Origin: Sulfurospirillum sp964466465
GTDB lineage: Bacteria > Campylobacterota > Campylobacteria > Campylobacterales > Sulfurospirillaceae
Direction: 5' to 3'
Length of the DNA stretch: 9,397 bases
Assembly: GCA_964466465.1 (NCBI GenBank)
Contig: CAYXNJ010000064.1
Coordinates: 1 to 9,397 of the forward strand
In this document: in pieces, positions 1 to 6,632 of the stretch
Numbering within the stretch: position 1 is the first letter of the stretch
Layout of the letters: the number at the start of each line of letters is the position of its first letter
Notes under the pieces: model-generated
Told to the model about the DNA's origin: nothing
What the model saw: the letters and a program-made list of their open reading frames with translations, nothing else
Databases searched by the model: none
Translations under genes and position numbers: made by a program

Positions 1-72
1 ACGTGAACGTAAATCCCCAACTTTGGGTCGTTCTCTTTATCCCCGTTCTCTCAAACGAGGACGAAATTATAT
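1..72. other. Left-edge segment with short repeats, no identifiable gene
   Basis: The segment is richer in GC than the pilin gene beside it. It contains a direct repeat CGTTCTCT (29-36 and 44-51), a stem CCCA/TGGG (16-19 with 24-27), and a stem CGTTCTC/GAGGACG (44-50 with 57-63, one mismatch that becomes a U-G pair in plus-strand RNA). Two plus-strand frames are open from the edge (frame 2 to a stop at 104-106, frame 3 to 95-97). Neither resembles a protein I can name, so they may be chance or the tail of a gene outside the window. The small palindromes would fit a dispersed intergenic repeat, but this cannot be shown from one copy. Confidence 0.3.
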
Positions 73-100
73 ATTTAACCTCCTTAAATCTAGGTTAAAT
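73..100 (-). terminator. AT-rich hairpin downstream of the prepilin gene, weak terminator candidate
   Basis: ATTTAACCT (73-81) and AGGTTAAAT (92-100) form a perfect 9-bp inverted repeat with a 10-base loop, 19 bases beyond the prepilin stop. On the minus strand it is followed by ATATAATTT rather than a clean T-run, and the stem has only three G-C pairs, so termination would be weak. The minus strand also carries AAGGAGG here (complement of 79-85), a strong Shine-Dalgarno-like string, but no ATG follows at a usable distance. Confidence 0.3.
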
Positions 101-118
101 GAATAAGGGAAATTTTAT

Positions 119-784
119 TTAGTAATTTTGAGCAGAAATGTAGGGGTAACCTGTTTCTTTTGTGACTGTAATTGTTACATTACCATCAGAGTTGATTAGA
201 GTAATATTCATATCTGATATTAACATCATATTATACCAATTCACATTTAGATTAGGGTCAGCATCACGATAAGGTCTTCCTAATGAATCGAAGGCAACCC
301 GTGTTATGAGATTATGATTTATATTATCCCCACCTGTAAAAACTATATTATTTATGCCATATTTTCTAGTTAAATTAATCATTTTATTGTCATCGACTGT
401 ATTATCGAATGACCCATTCCCTAATGTTTCTTTAGTTAAGGGATCTATAGCTTATTCCTCAATAGGTGAATTGACATTGTAACGTCCTCCGTTACCTGGG
501 CTATCTGAGAAAATTTCATAAAACCATTCTTGTTCATTATTATTGTTAACATCATGTACACTTCGTATCCAAAAGATCCACATCTCAGAATACCATTGTC
601 GATTATTTGGATTAAATCTATCATCCATCATTGCTAAATGTTGAGTGTAGCGGATGTGGCTAACGACTTGGTCGGCGGCCTCACGCAGGGGATTGCGTTG
701 AAAACTGGAAGAGACAAAATAGGATAAAATGCCTACGATAACAATGACAAACACCAGTTCAAGCATCGTAAACGCTTTTTTCAT
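119..784 (-). pseudogene. Type IV prepilin-like protein, split by an in-frame TAA
   Basis: The frame from 784 to 119 is continuous except for one TAA at 452-454. Before it lie 110 codons and after it another 110 codons before the final TAA (119-121). The N-terminus has a prepilin peptidase signature: positively charged MKKA, then FTMLELVFV with Glu at mature position 5 and a hydrophobic helix (residues 5-25). Cleavage would follow Ala4, where Gly is commoner. The second half reads on as AIDPLT, LTRKYGINN, AFDSLGRPY and ITLINSDGN ... ITVTKETGYPYI. This is wording I recognise from the C-terminal half of Campylobacterota prepilin-type proteins, so the two halves belong to one gene. Any of several single-base changes would turn TAA into a sense codon. 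Either the gene is inactivated, giving a pilin stub without its globular domain, or the base is an error. GC falls to about 31% over 121-480 against about 52% at 661-720. It follows the membrane protein gene by 11 bases, with ribosome binding site AGAGGA (789-794). Confidence 0.75.
452..784 (-). CDS. N-terminal prepilin fragment (110 aa) as translated up to the internal stop
   Basis: This is what would be made if the TAA at 452-454 is real. It has the prepilin leader and N-terminal helix and a stretch matching the first part of the family's soluble domain (LREAADQVVSHIRYTQHLAM, residues 33-52). It stops at NSPIEE before the conserved AIDPLT region. Prepilin peptidase could still process it, but most of the beta-sheet domain is missing, so assembly into a pilus or pseudopilus is unlikely. 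The start is set by AGAGGA four bases upstream of ATG. The family is normally about twice this length. Confidence 0.55.
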   Translation of the reverse strand: MKKAFTMLELVFVIVIVGILSYFVSSSFQRNPLREAADQVVSHIRYTQHLAMMDDRFNPNNRQWYSEMWIFWIRSVHDVNNNNEQEWFYEIFSDSPGNGGRYNVNSPIEE

Positions 785-795
785 TTTATCCTCTT

Positions 796-1986
796 TTAAT
801 TGACTTTATACAGATAAAAGGTTTTGACGACCTTGCCATAATAGGCTATATCAATCTGTTCATAACCTTCTTCTATCTCTTTTTGAGTTGAAAGTTTATA
901 ATTGCCACCACGCTCTATCTGATAAAACTTGAGTCTAAGTGCTATTTTATCATCTTTTGTCATTACTTTTGTGATACCTTTGACTTTAAGGGCATTTGCC
1001 AACTCTTTGGCAATATCATAATTAATAGCAAAATGTTTTGATGGTTCATCCATAAAAGCATAAAGTGGCTTATGAAAAAAACTTAACATGGTGTTAGCAA
1101 CAAGCGATATAAGCACGATAATAAAAAAGAGTGTATGCAGTTTACGAAACGCTGGAAGTCTGACACGATAACTATTGAAAAAGACTTTAACCATTAGAGG
1201 GATGGACAGAACCACAAAAGGGGCAAAATCTTCAAGTAAAAGTCTCTGTCGCAAAGAGAGTAAGAGTGAAATCACCAAAGAGAAGAATGAGATATACCAT
1301 AAAAGGTTCTTGTCTTCTTTAATAAGAATGCGGTACATCGCATAGACAAAATATAAAAATAGAAGGGGTGAAAAAACAATAGCATAAACACCTAAGGTAT
1401 CGACAAAATACCCCTTTGGCTTTCCGCCTGTATCGAAACCATACAGATACATTGAAGCACTAAATAATATCAGTGTCAAAATAAACAGATCTGTTTTGCG
1501 TTTCATTAACGCATAGACAAACAGCGCAATATAAAAAATTGCAAAAGAGTTGTCAATAAAAAGAGAAGCAATAAGAATCAAATGTGAAGCAACTTTATAC
1601 TCTTTTAAATAGAGGTAAGTAAATAAGAGGCTAAAGAAAATAACAATAATGCCACTGTTGACCAATAACGCAACACCGTTAACCCCTGGTAAAAGAGCAT
1701 AGATTGCAATAGAGACGATGCGATCAACCCTTTTTTTGAGAAAAAGTTTGCCAATTTTGTAAAGTAAAATAATAGAAGCTAAATGAAAAAGAATAAATGG
1801 CAAGCGAAGCGCAAAGTCATTTTGCCCTAAGAGCTGCGTTGAATAAAAAGCTAAATAATGAACAAAGGTGTTTGCATTGAAAAAGGTATTTGCCTCATCA
1901 TAACTTATAGAAATACTTTGCGTGCCATACGCAAGTAAAATACCACTTAAAACAAGGATAAGAAGTAAAAAAAGTCTTTCTCTCAT
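796..1986 (-). CDS. Multi-spanning membrane protein, probable GT-C (family 39/ArnT-like) glycosyltransferase
   Basis: The protein has 396 residues and about nine or ten hydrophobic spans, at roughly residues 4-21, 62-78, 90-127 (probably two), 133-160, 166-182, 198-220, 228-245, 254-270 and 286-305, followed by a soluble C-terminal tail of about 85 residues. Just after the first span the first external loop carries an Asp-Glu pair (SISYDEANTFF, D30-E31), then a second loop rich in aromatics and RLPF. This layout is that of GT-C enzymes of the PMT/ArnT type, which move a sugar from a lipid-phosphate carrier on the outer face of the inner membrane. The substrate is unknown, and 396 residues is short for ArnT or PMT proper. 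ATG overlaps the pabA stop by four bases (ATGA, 1983-1986), with no good Shine-Dalgarno, so translation is probably coupled to pabA. I recall a putative integral membrane protein beside pabA in Campylobacter jejuni. Alternative: a non-enzymatic polytopic membrane protein. Confidence 0.6.
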   Translation of the reverse strand: MRERLFLLLILVLSGILLAYGTQSISISYDEANTFFNANTFVHYLAFYSTQLLGQNDFALRLPFILFHLASIILLYKIGKLFLKKRVDRIVSIAIYALLPGVNGVALLVNSGIIVIFFSLLFTYLYLKEYKVASHLILIASLFIDNSFAIFYIALFVYALMKRKTDLFILTLILFSASMYLYGFDTGGKPKGYFVDTLGVYAIVFSPLLFLYFVYAMYRILIKEDKNLLWYISFFSLVISLLLSLRQRLLLEDFAPFVVLSIPLMVKVFFNSYRVRLPAFRKLHTLFFIIVLISLVANTMLSFFHKPLYAFMDEPSKHFAINYDIAKELANALKVKGITKVMTKDDKIALRLKFYQIERGGNYKLSTQKEIEEGYEQIDIAYYGKVVKTFYLYKVN

Positions 1987-2552
1987 AGTTTTAGAAAGTT
2001 ATTTAAGATTGCGTGCCCATGTTCACTTAAAATGGACTCTGGATGAAACTGAACACCGTAAATCTGTTTGTCTTTAATCTGTAATGCCATAATCTCGTGA
2101 TCATCGGTACTATAAGCTGTTGGAACCACCACATCAGGAAGCCCTTCTTGCTCAACAGTCAACGAGTGGTAACGTGTTGTCGTAAAGGTTTCAGGAAGCC
2201 CATCAAATAGGCAACTATTATGAAGCTGCTTGGTGATGGATGTTTTACCGTGCATCATACGTTTTGCGCGCACGACTTTGCCGCCAAACGCTTGACCAAT
2301 TGCTTGATGTCCTAAACAAATGCCAAGAATGGGGATTTTACCGCCAAAATATTTGATAACATCTAAACTGACACCTGCTTCATTAGGTGTTGCAGGACCT
2401 GGGGAGATGATGATTTTTTCAGGCTTTAATGCTTCGATCTCTTCAACCGTCAGTTCATCATTTCGAATAACTTTAAGATCCGCTCCAAGCTCTAAGCAAT
2501 ACTGAACAATATTGTATGTAAAACTATCGTAGTTGTCTATCATTAAAACCAT
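1983..2552 (-). CDS. pabA: Class I glutamine amidotransferase, aminodeoxychorismate/anthranilate synthase component II
   Basis: This 189-residue subunit hydrolyses glutamine and passes ammonia to a chorismate-using partner (PabB for folate, TrpE for tryptophan). The start MVLMIDNYDSFTYN is the family's classic N-terminus. IISPGPATP (48-56) is the conserved loop. GICLGHQAIGQAFGG (77-91) holds the catalytic Cys79, and VQFHPES (167-173) holds His170 and Glu172 of the triad. Length is normal. No pabB or trpE lies in the window. I prefer pabA because Campylobacter has a stand-alone PabA beside a membrane protein gene while its TrpG is fused to TrpD, but single amidotransferases serving both pathways are known. 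It lies 53 bases after citXG, a larger gap than any inside the cit operon, and has only a weak ribosome binding site (GGAT). A second ATG at codon 4 is less likely. Confidence 0.85.
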   Translation of the reverse strand: MVLMIDNYDSFTYNIVQYCLELGADLKVIRNDELTVEEIEALKPEKIIISPGPATPNEAGVSLDVIKYFGGKIPILGICLGHQAIGQAFGGKVVRAKRMMHGKTSITKQLHNSCLFDGLPETFTTTRYHSLTVEQEGLPDVVVPTAYSTDDHEIMALQIKDKQIYGVQFHPESILSEHGHAILNNFLKL

Positions 2553-2587
2553 AAGTGTTTATCCATTTAAATAAGCTAGGTTTAATA

Positions 2588-2596
2588 ATCATAACA
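2588..2596 (-). promoter_or_regulatory. Possible extended -10 box for pabA
   Basis: Read on the minus strand this is TGTTATGAT, an extended -10 (TG, one base, TATGAT) in the 53-base gap between citXG and pabA. A transcript would start near 2581 and leave a leader of about 29 bases. There is no recognisable -35 box, which is common in Campylobacterota housekeeping promoters. Read-through from the cit operon is equally possible, since I see no terminator in the gap. Confidence 0.3.
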
Positions 2597-2605
2597 CTCT
2601 TTTGC

Positions 2606-3952
2606 TTAAGAATCGACTATTTGTGCAAGGAGCCACGTCAACGCCAAAAGATCGGCACTGCCACCTGGAGAGAGATTTTTTGTTATCATCGTCTGGTCAA
2701 AGTGTTGTAATGCTTCATTCAAATCTTCTTTTATTAACGAACGGCATAAGATTTTTTGTGCTTCACTTTTCGCAAGGAATAATCCATCCATTCCTCCTCG
2801 CGACCATAAAGTGCTGTCATCTAATTCACTGATAAGTAAAAGCAATGTCTTTTTAAGTGCAACCTCTTCACCCTCTTTGTCTTCGCACACTCTATAATAC
2901 GGAAGACTTTTTTCAAAAATAATCGCAAAACCGCTCTCTGCTATGCCTCTAATGCCCGTACTGCCTGTTTCGCAAAAAAAACGCATTCCCGCACTCTGTG
3001 GTTTTTGATGTACCAAGTCTTCCTCGACCAAATGCTCACACATGGCTTGCATTTCGCTTTGTAAACGTTGAGATGTCAACGTTTTTTCTTTCGCTCTTAA
3101 TCGCCCCAATGCGCCAGATACAACGGCTAAACAGAAAATCATCCCTTTATGAGTATTGACCCCTTTTGTGGCTTCAAACATTGCTTTTTCACACGCAATG
3201 CCGATTTTACGGATGTTTTGGAAACACTCTTTTGCCCCTTTTTGAGCTGTTTCTTGTGCTGTGTGTATAAAAAGAGGGATAAACGGTTTGATTGCCCCAA
3301 TGCTGGCATAAAAGGTATGAATGTCCATATCACGGTGTGCGCCACTGTTGGCACAATCGACCAAACCTGGTTTTGGGGTGAGTTCCACCTCTTTTTGCAT
3401 CGCTCGTTCACACCACAAAGCGATGGAGTTGGCAAAGGCGTGTTGTTCAACCAAGCGTTTTATATGCAAGTTTAACTCTGCATAGCTATGTTTCTGAGCT
3501 CTTGCGCAAAGGTGAGCTTCTCCTTCACAGACAAAACATCGGCGTTTTGCGTAGCCTAGCACGCTTCGAGAAAGTGGTCTTGCAGAAGCATCCAATACAT
3601 CAATATCCATCAAACGCCCTAAAGCGTGGGTATCTTCAAGAGAGCATGTCTTGGCTTTAAGCACTTTCGCATCGGCGATACAAACAAAAAATGACTCAGC
3701 CCCTGTTAGCGCTATGTTATGCTCACACCAAAGAAGCGTAATCTTCTCTTCTTGTAACAGTGAAAGAATGCTTTGGTGTGCACATTCATGAATCACAACG
3801 GCTTCATGGGAGAGTTTGATAAGACTGGGGATGTTGATAGACAAAGAGATAAGGGAAGCCTTTGGGAAGCGTGCTAAAAGCTCTTTTTGCTTAAAAGCAC
3901 GCTCCTCTTTGGCATTTAAAATGGCTTCAAATGTTGTCGGTTTTCCTATCAT
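2606..3952 (-). CDS. citXG: CitX-CitG fusion: apo-citrate lyase phosphoribosyl-dephospho-CoA transferase / triphosphoribosyl-dephospho-CoA synthase
   Basis: The protein has 448 residues in two domains. Residues 1 to about 165 are CitX, which attaches the prosthetic group to the carrier CitD: GRLMDIDVLD (112-121), Ser-Arg at 128-129 and RRCFVCEGEAHLCARAQKH (137-155). About 170-448 are CitG, which makes that group, 2'-(5''-triphosphoribosyl)-3'-dephospho-CoA, from ATP and dephospho-CoA. Its motifs are TPKPGLVD (192-199), NSGAHRDMD (202-210), GVNTHKGMIF (264-273), GIRGIAESGF (333-342) and LSPGGSADLLALT (427-439). The two activities are separate in E. coli and Klebsiella; fusions are known, for example in Haemophilus. 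The length is slightly below the sum of the separate proteins and no motif is missing. The ATG directly follows the citF stop (TAGATG) without a clear ribosome binding site, so translation probably depends on citF. It is the last cit gene in the operon and acts in the cytoplasm. Confidence 0.92.
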   Translation of the reverse strand: MIGKPTTFEAILNAKEERAFKQKELLARFPKASLISLSINIPSLIKLSHEAVVIHECAHQSILSLLQEEKITLLWCEHNIALTGAESFFVCIADAKVLKAKTCSLEDTHALGRLMDIDVLDASARPLSRSVLGYAKRRCFVCEGEAHLCARAQKHSYAELNLHIKRLVEQHAFANSIALWCERAMQKEVELTPKPGLVDCANSGAHRDMDIHTFYASIGAIKPFIPLFIHTAQETAQKGAKECFQNIRKIGIACEKAMFEATKGVNTHKGMIFCLAVVSGALGRLRAKEKTLTSQRLQSEMQAMCEHLVEEDLVHQKPQSAGMRFFCETGSTGIRGIAESGFAIIFEKSLPYYRVCEDKEGEEVALKKTLLLLISELDDSTLWSRGGMDGLFLAKSEAQKILCRSLIKEDLNEALQHFDQTMITKNLSPGGSADLLALTWLLAQIVDS

Positions 3953-5452
3953 CTAGGCAAGTTGACGTACAACATCGATGATGGAACCATCACGGTAACG
4001 AATGACTGCAACGACTTTATCGGTGTATTTGATTTCTGCAGGCTCACCACAAAGAGCAATCGCTCGCTCATAAAGCTCTTCCATCTCCACAATCTGAAGC
4101 CCTGCTTTTTTCAGTCGTTCTTTAAGCTCTCTGTTTTTAGGATTGACAGCGATACCTTGGTCGGTGACAACAATGTCAACGGTCGAACCAGGTGTTACGA
4201 TGGTATTGACCCGTTTGGTCACCGTTGGAAGGCGTCCACGAGTCAGAGGTGCAACGATGATGGAGAGTTTTGCTTCCGCTGCTGTGTCACTGTGTCCGCC
4301 TGATGCACCTCGTAAAAAACCTTTAGAGCCTGTCATAACGTTGACGTTAAAATCAAGGTCAACCTCAAGTGCGCTTAAGACAACAATGTCGAGTTGTTTG
4401 ATGGATGCTCCTTTGGAGCTTGGGTTGGCATATTCGTTGGCACTAATTTCGATATGGTTTTTATTTTCACCCAAAGATTTTGCGGCAAATTCATCAAAAC
4501 TTTGTACGTCCAACAGTGTTTTGATAAGCCCCCGTTTGAGCATATACACCATCGTTCCTGTGATGCCACCTAGTCCAAAACTAGCGGTTATACCCTTTTC
4601 TTCCATCTTTTCACTTAAAAAGACAGTTGTTGCCAAAGATGCGCCACCTGTTCCTGTTTGGATGCTAAAACCCTCTTTAAAAAGCCCTGAGTGTTCAATG
4701 ACTTTTGCCGTGTGGCTTGCGAGTAAAAGCTCTTTAGGATTGGTGGTCATACGCGTTTCACCCGCACCGATTTTAGAAGGGTCACCCACCTCATCAACTA
4801 ACACAACGGCATCCACTTGGTCTTGATGCAAACTTGCTGGCACATTTGGGTACTCTTCCAACGATTCAGTCAAGACAACAACATAATCCGCATACTGCGC
4901 ATCAATCATTGCGTAGCCTAAAGAGCCGCATTTTGAGCGTCCTGAGTAGCCATTGGCATTACCAAACGCATCACATACAGGCACACCTAAAAAAGCAACA
5001 TCGATTTTAAGCTCACCTGATTGGACAAGGTGTACACGTCCACCGTGAGAGTGAATCTGCACAGGTTTGTCCATAAGCCCTTTAGAAATAGCTTCTCCGA
5101 GTTTGCTTCTAAGCCCTGAAGTATAGATCTGTGTGACCACACCATTTTTGATATGCTCAATGACAGGGTCATGTACAGAAGCTAAGGAACTTGAAGCCAA
5201 CGTCAAGTTTTTAAAGCCCATTTTAGCGATGACATTCATCACGTTGTTGATAAGAAGATCACCGCCTCGAAAGGCGTGATGAAAGGAGATGGTCATACCA
5301 TCTTTGAGTCCTGAGCGTTTAATAGCCTCCTCAATACTCTCGCAGATTTTAGCACGTCTGTCTTCGCCTTTGATTTTTTCTTTCACCTTAAAAAAAGGTG
5401 CGTTAATAGGCGTTAAGTTTTCTGTTTTGAACTGTTTTTCGATATCTTTCAT
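3953..5452 (-). CDS. citF: Citrate lyase alpha subunit (citrate CoA-transferase)
   Basis: This 499-residue protein is the usual length for CitF. It exchanges the acetyl group on the CitD-bound thiol for citrate, giving citryl-CitD and free acetate (the transferase half-reaction of citrate lyase). Conserved CitF blocks are visible: ISFHHAFRGGD (55-65), QIHSHGGRVHLVQSGEL (132-148), LGVPVCDAFGNANGYSGRSK (155-174), DEVGDPSKIGAGETRMTTNP (220-239), FSIQTGTGGASLA (262-274), ASFGLGGITG (290-299) and GASGGHSDTAAEAK in the C-terminal half. The start overlaps the citE stop by four bases (ATGA, 5449-5452) and has GGAG a few bases upstream, inside citE. It works as part of the cytoplasmic CitDEF complex. 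Long open frames on the opposite strand (for example 4143-4826) are shadows of this gene. Confidence 0.96.
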   Translation of the reverse strand: MKDIEKQFKTENLTPINAPFFKVKEKIKGEDRRAKICESIEEAIKRSGLKDGMTISFHHAFRGGDLLINNVMNVIAKMGFKNLTLASSSLASVHDPVIEHIKNGVVTQIYTSGLRSKLGEAISKGLMDKPVQIHSHGGRVHLVQSGELKIDVAFLGVPVCDAFGNANGYSGRSKCGSLGYAMIDAQYADYVVVLTESLEEYPNVPASLHQDQVDAVVLVDEVGDPSKIGAGETRMTTNPKELLLASHTAKVIEHSGLFKEGFSIQTGTGGASLATTVFLSEKMEEKGITASFGLGGITGTMVYMLKRGLIKTLLDVQSFDEFAAKSLGENKNHIEISANEYANPSSKGASIKQLDIVVLSALEVDLDFNVNVMTGSKGFLRGASGGHSDTAAEAKLSIIVAPLTRGRLPTVTKRVNTIVTPGSTVDIVVTDQGIAVNPKNRELKERLKKAGLQIVEMEELYERAIALCGEPAEIKYTDKVVAVIRYRDGSIIDVVRQLA

Positions 5453-6336
5453 TGCTCTTCTCCTAACACACCTGAAGCTTTCGCTAAATCAATAATCCAC
5501 TCGGCTCTTAAAATAATAGGCGCATCGACCATTTTGCCATCTAAAGAAATAACACCAAGCCCTCTCTCTTTCGCATCTTTGGCTGCTTCAAGCACTTCTA
5601 TCGCCCAATTGATGTCTTTTTGACGTGGCTCAAACGCTTTGTGAAGCCATGGAATTTGCGTTGGATTAATCAGCGATTTGCCATCAAATCCAAGCCCTTT
5701 GATATACTCAACTTCGTGCATAAAGCCCTCTTTGTCTTTGACATCGGAAAAAACAGAGTCAAACGCACCAATTTTTGCCGCACGTGCAGCGAGTAAGATT
5801 TGATTACGCGCTGCCATAAGTTCAAGTCCCTCTTTCGTGCGTTGGGTATGAAGGTCGCGTACAAAGTCCTCAGCTCCTAGGGCTATACCCATCATACGCT
5901 TAGAACATCTGGCAATATCCACAGCATTTACCACACCAAGCGCACTTTCAATCGCCGCTAAAAGCAGAGTTTTTTTCTCACGTCCAATGCGATTTTCAAT
6001 GTCTGCAATCTCTTGTTCCATCTCTAAAACATCATCGACCGTATCGGTTTTAGGAAGGCGTATGATGTCCACACCTGCACGAATCACCGCTTCTAAATCC
6101 AAAAGACCAAAAGGAGAGTTGAGAGGATTGACACGCACCGCCGTTTCAATGTTTTTGTACGTAAAATGCTGCAGTGCATGAAAAACCATCATACGAGCAG
6201 AGTCTTTTTCACTAAGAGCCACTGAGTCTTCTAAGTCGAACATAACCGTATCTGGTTTATAGATAAATGCGTTACAGACCATACCTGTGTTTGAGCCTGG
6301 CACAAAGAGCATGCTTCTTCGTAATTTTTGTTTCAT
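5449..6336 (-). CDS. citE: Citrate lyase beta subunit (citryl-ACP lyase)
   Basis: This 295-residue protein is an aldolase-fold enzyme of the HpcH/HpaI/CitE family. It cleaves citryl-CitD to oxaloacetate and acetyl-CitD, with a divalent metal. Visible motifs are RRSMLFVPGSN (6-16), DTVMFDLEDSV (29-39) with the acidic DLED, AVRVNPLNSP (66-75) with Arg68, IIRLPKTD (91-98), LLAAIESALGVVNA (125-138) with metal-ligand candidate Glu130, GIALGAEDFVRDL (150-162) with the Glu-Asp pair 156-157, and DGKSLINPTQI (218-228). Length and motifs are complete, which argues for true CitE rather than a stand-alone CitE-like malyl/citramalyl-CoA enzyme, as does the position between citD and citF. ATG shares one base with the citD stop (TAATG), and GGAG lies about nine bases upstream. 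Confidence 0.96.
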   Translation of the reverse strand: MKQKLRRSMLFVPGSNTGMVCNAFIYKPDTVMFDLEDSVALSEKDSARMMVFHALQHFTYKNIETAVRVNPLNSPFGLLDLEAVIRAGVDIIRLPKTDTVDDVLEMEQEIADIENRIGREKKTLLLAAIESALGVVNAVDIARCSKRMMGIALGAEDFVRDLHTQRTKEGLELMAARNQILLAARAAKIGAFDSVFSDVKDKEGFMHEVEYIKGLGFDGKSLINPTQIPWLHKAFEPRQKDINWAIEVLEAAKDAKERGLGVISLDGKMVDAPIILRAEWIIDLAKASGVLGEEQ

Positions 6337-6632
6337 TATAGTTCACTCCAATCAGGCTGAGCTTGAGAAGAAGCCCTTAAAATAGCCGTTTGTACGCGCG
6401 CTTTAATGACATAATCAAGCGCTCCCTTGTCTTGAACGATGAGTTTTACACCATCCACCTTCATCGCTTTTGCCGTTTCTAAAATAAGTGCTCGAATAGC
6501 ATCACCATAAATCTCTTCTACACTGCTTTCCAACTCAATTTCAATGCCTTTGGCATCCACAGGAATCACACGCACAAACGCATCACTGGATTCGAGTGTC
6601 CCGGCATGGGCAGTTTCTAGCTTTTTGCTCAT
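6336..6632 (-). CDS. citD: Citrate lyase gamma subunit (acyl carrier protein)
   Basis: This 98-residue protein matches the usual CitD length. It carries the phosphoribosyl-dephospho-CoA arm on which acetyl and citryl groups ride. The N-terminal AGTLESSD (residues 10-17) is the modification site. By alignment with the Klebsiella site (GTLES, Ser14) the modified residue here is Ser15. The rest (VEEIYGDAIRALILE and the acidic/basic tail AILRASS) fits the small carrier fold. ATGA overlaps the citC stop (6629-6632). The ribosome binding site AGAGGA (complement of 6639-6644) lies within the end of citC, six bases before ATG. Confidence 0.95.
   Translation of the reverse strand: MSKKLETAHAGTLESSDAFVRVIPVDAKGIEIELESSVEEIYGDAIRALILETAKAMKVDGVKLIVQDKGALDYVIKARVQTAILRASSQAQPDWSEL

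Noticed and set aside
119..382. Separate 87-residue gene downstream of the prepilin
   Set aside because: It is in the same frame as the prepilin, has no ribosome binding site before its ATG, and its sequence is the C-terminal half of the prepilin family.
452..454. Recoding or programmed read-through of the prepilin TAA
   Set aside because: TAA is not a selenocysteine or pyrrolysine codon, the following bases are not a known leaky context, and no stem-loop of note follows. Pseudogene or base error is simpler.
2553..2605. Terminator between citXG and pabA
   Set aside because: Only a 6-bp AGTGTT/AACACT pair (2555-2560 and 2593-2598) around 32 bases is visible, with no T-run. It is too weak to call.
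4143..4826. Long plus-strand open frame (227 codons) opposite citF
   Set aside because: It lies wholly within a clear citF gene, has no recognisable domain and no convincing ribosome binding site. It is a shadow of biased codon use on the other strand, as are the plus-strand frames opposite citXG, citC and the porin.
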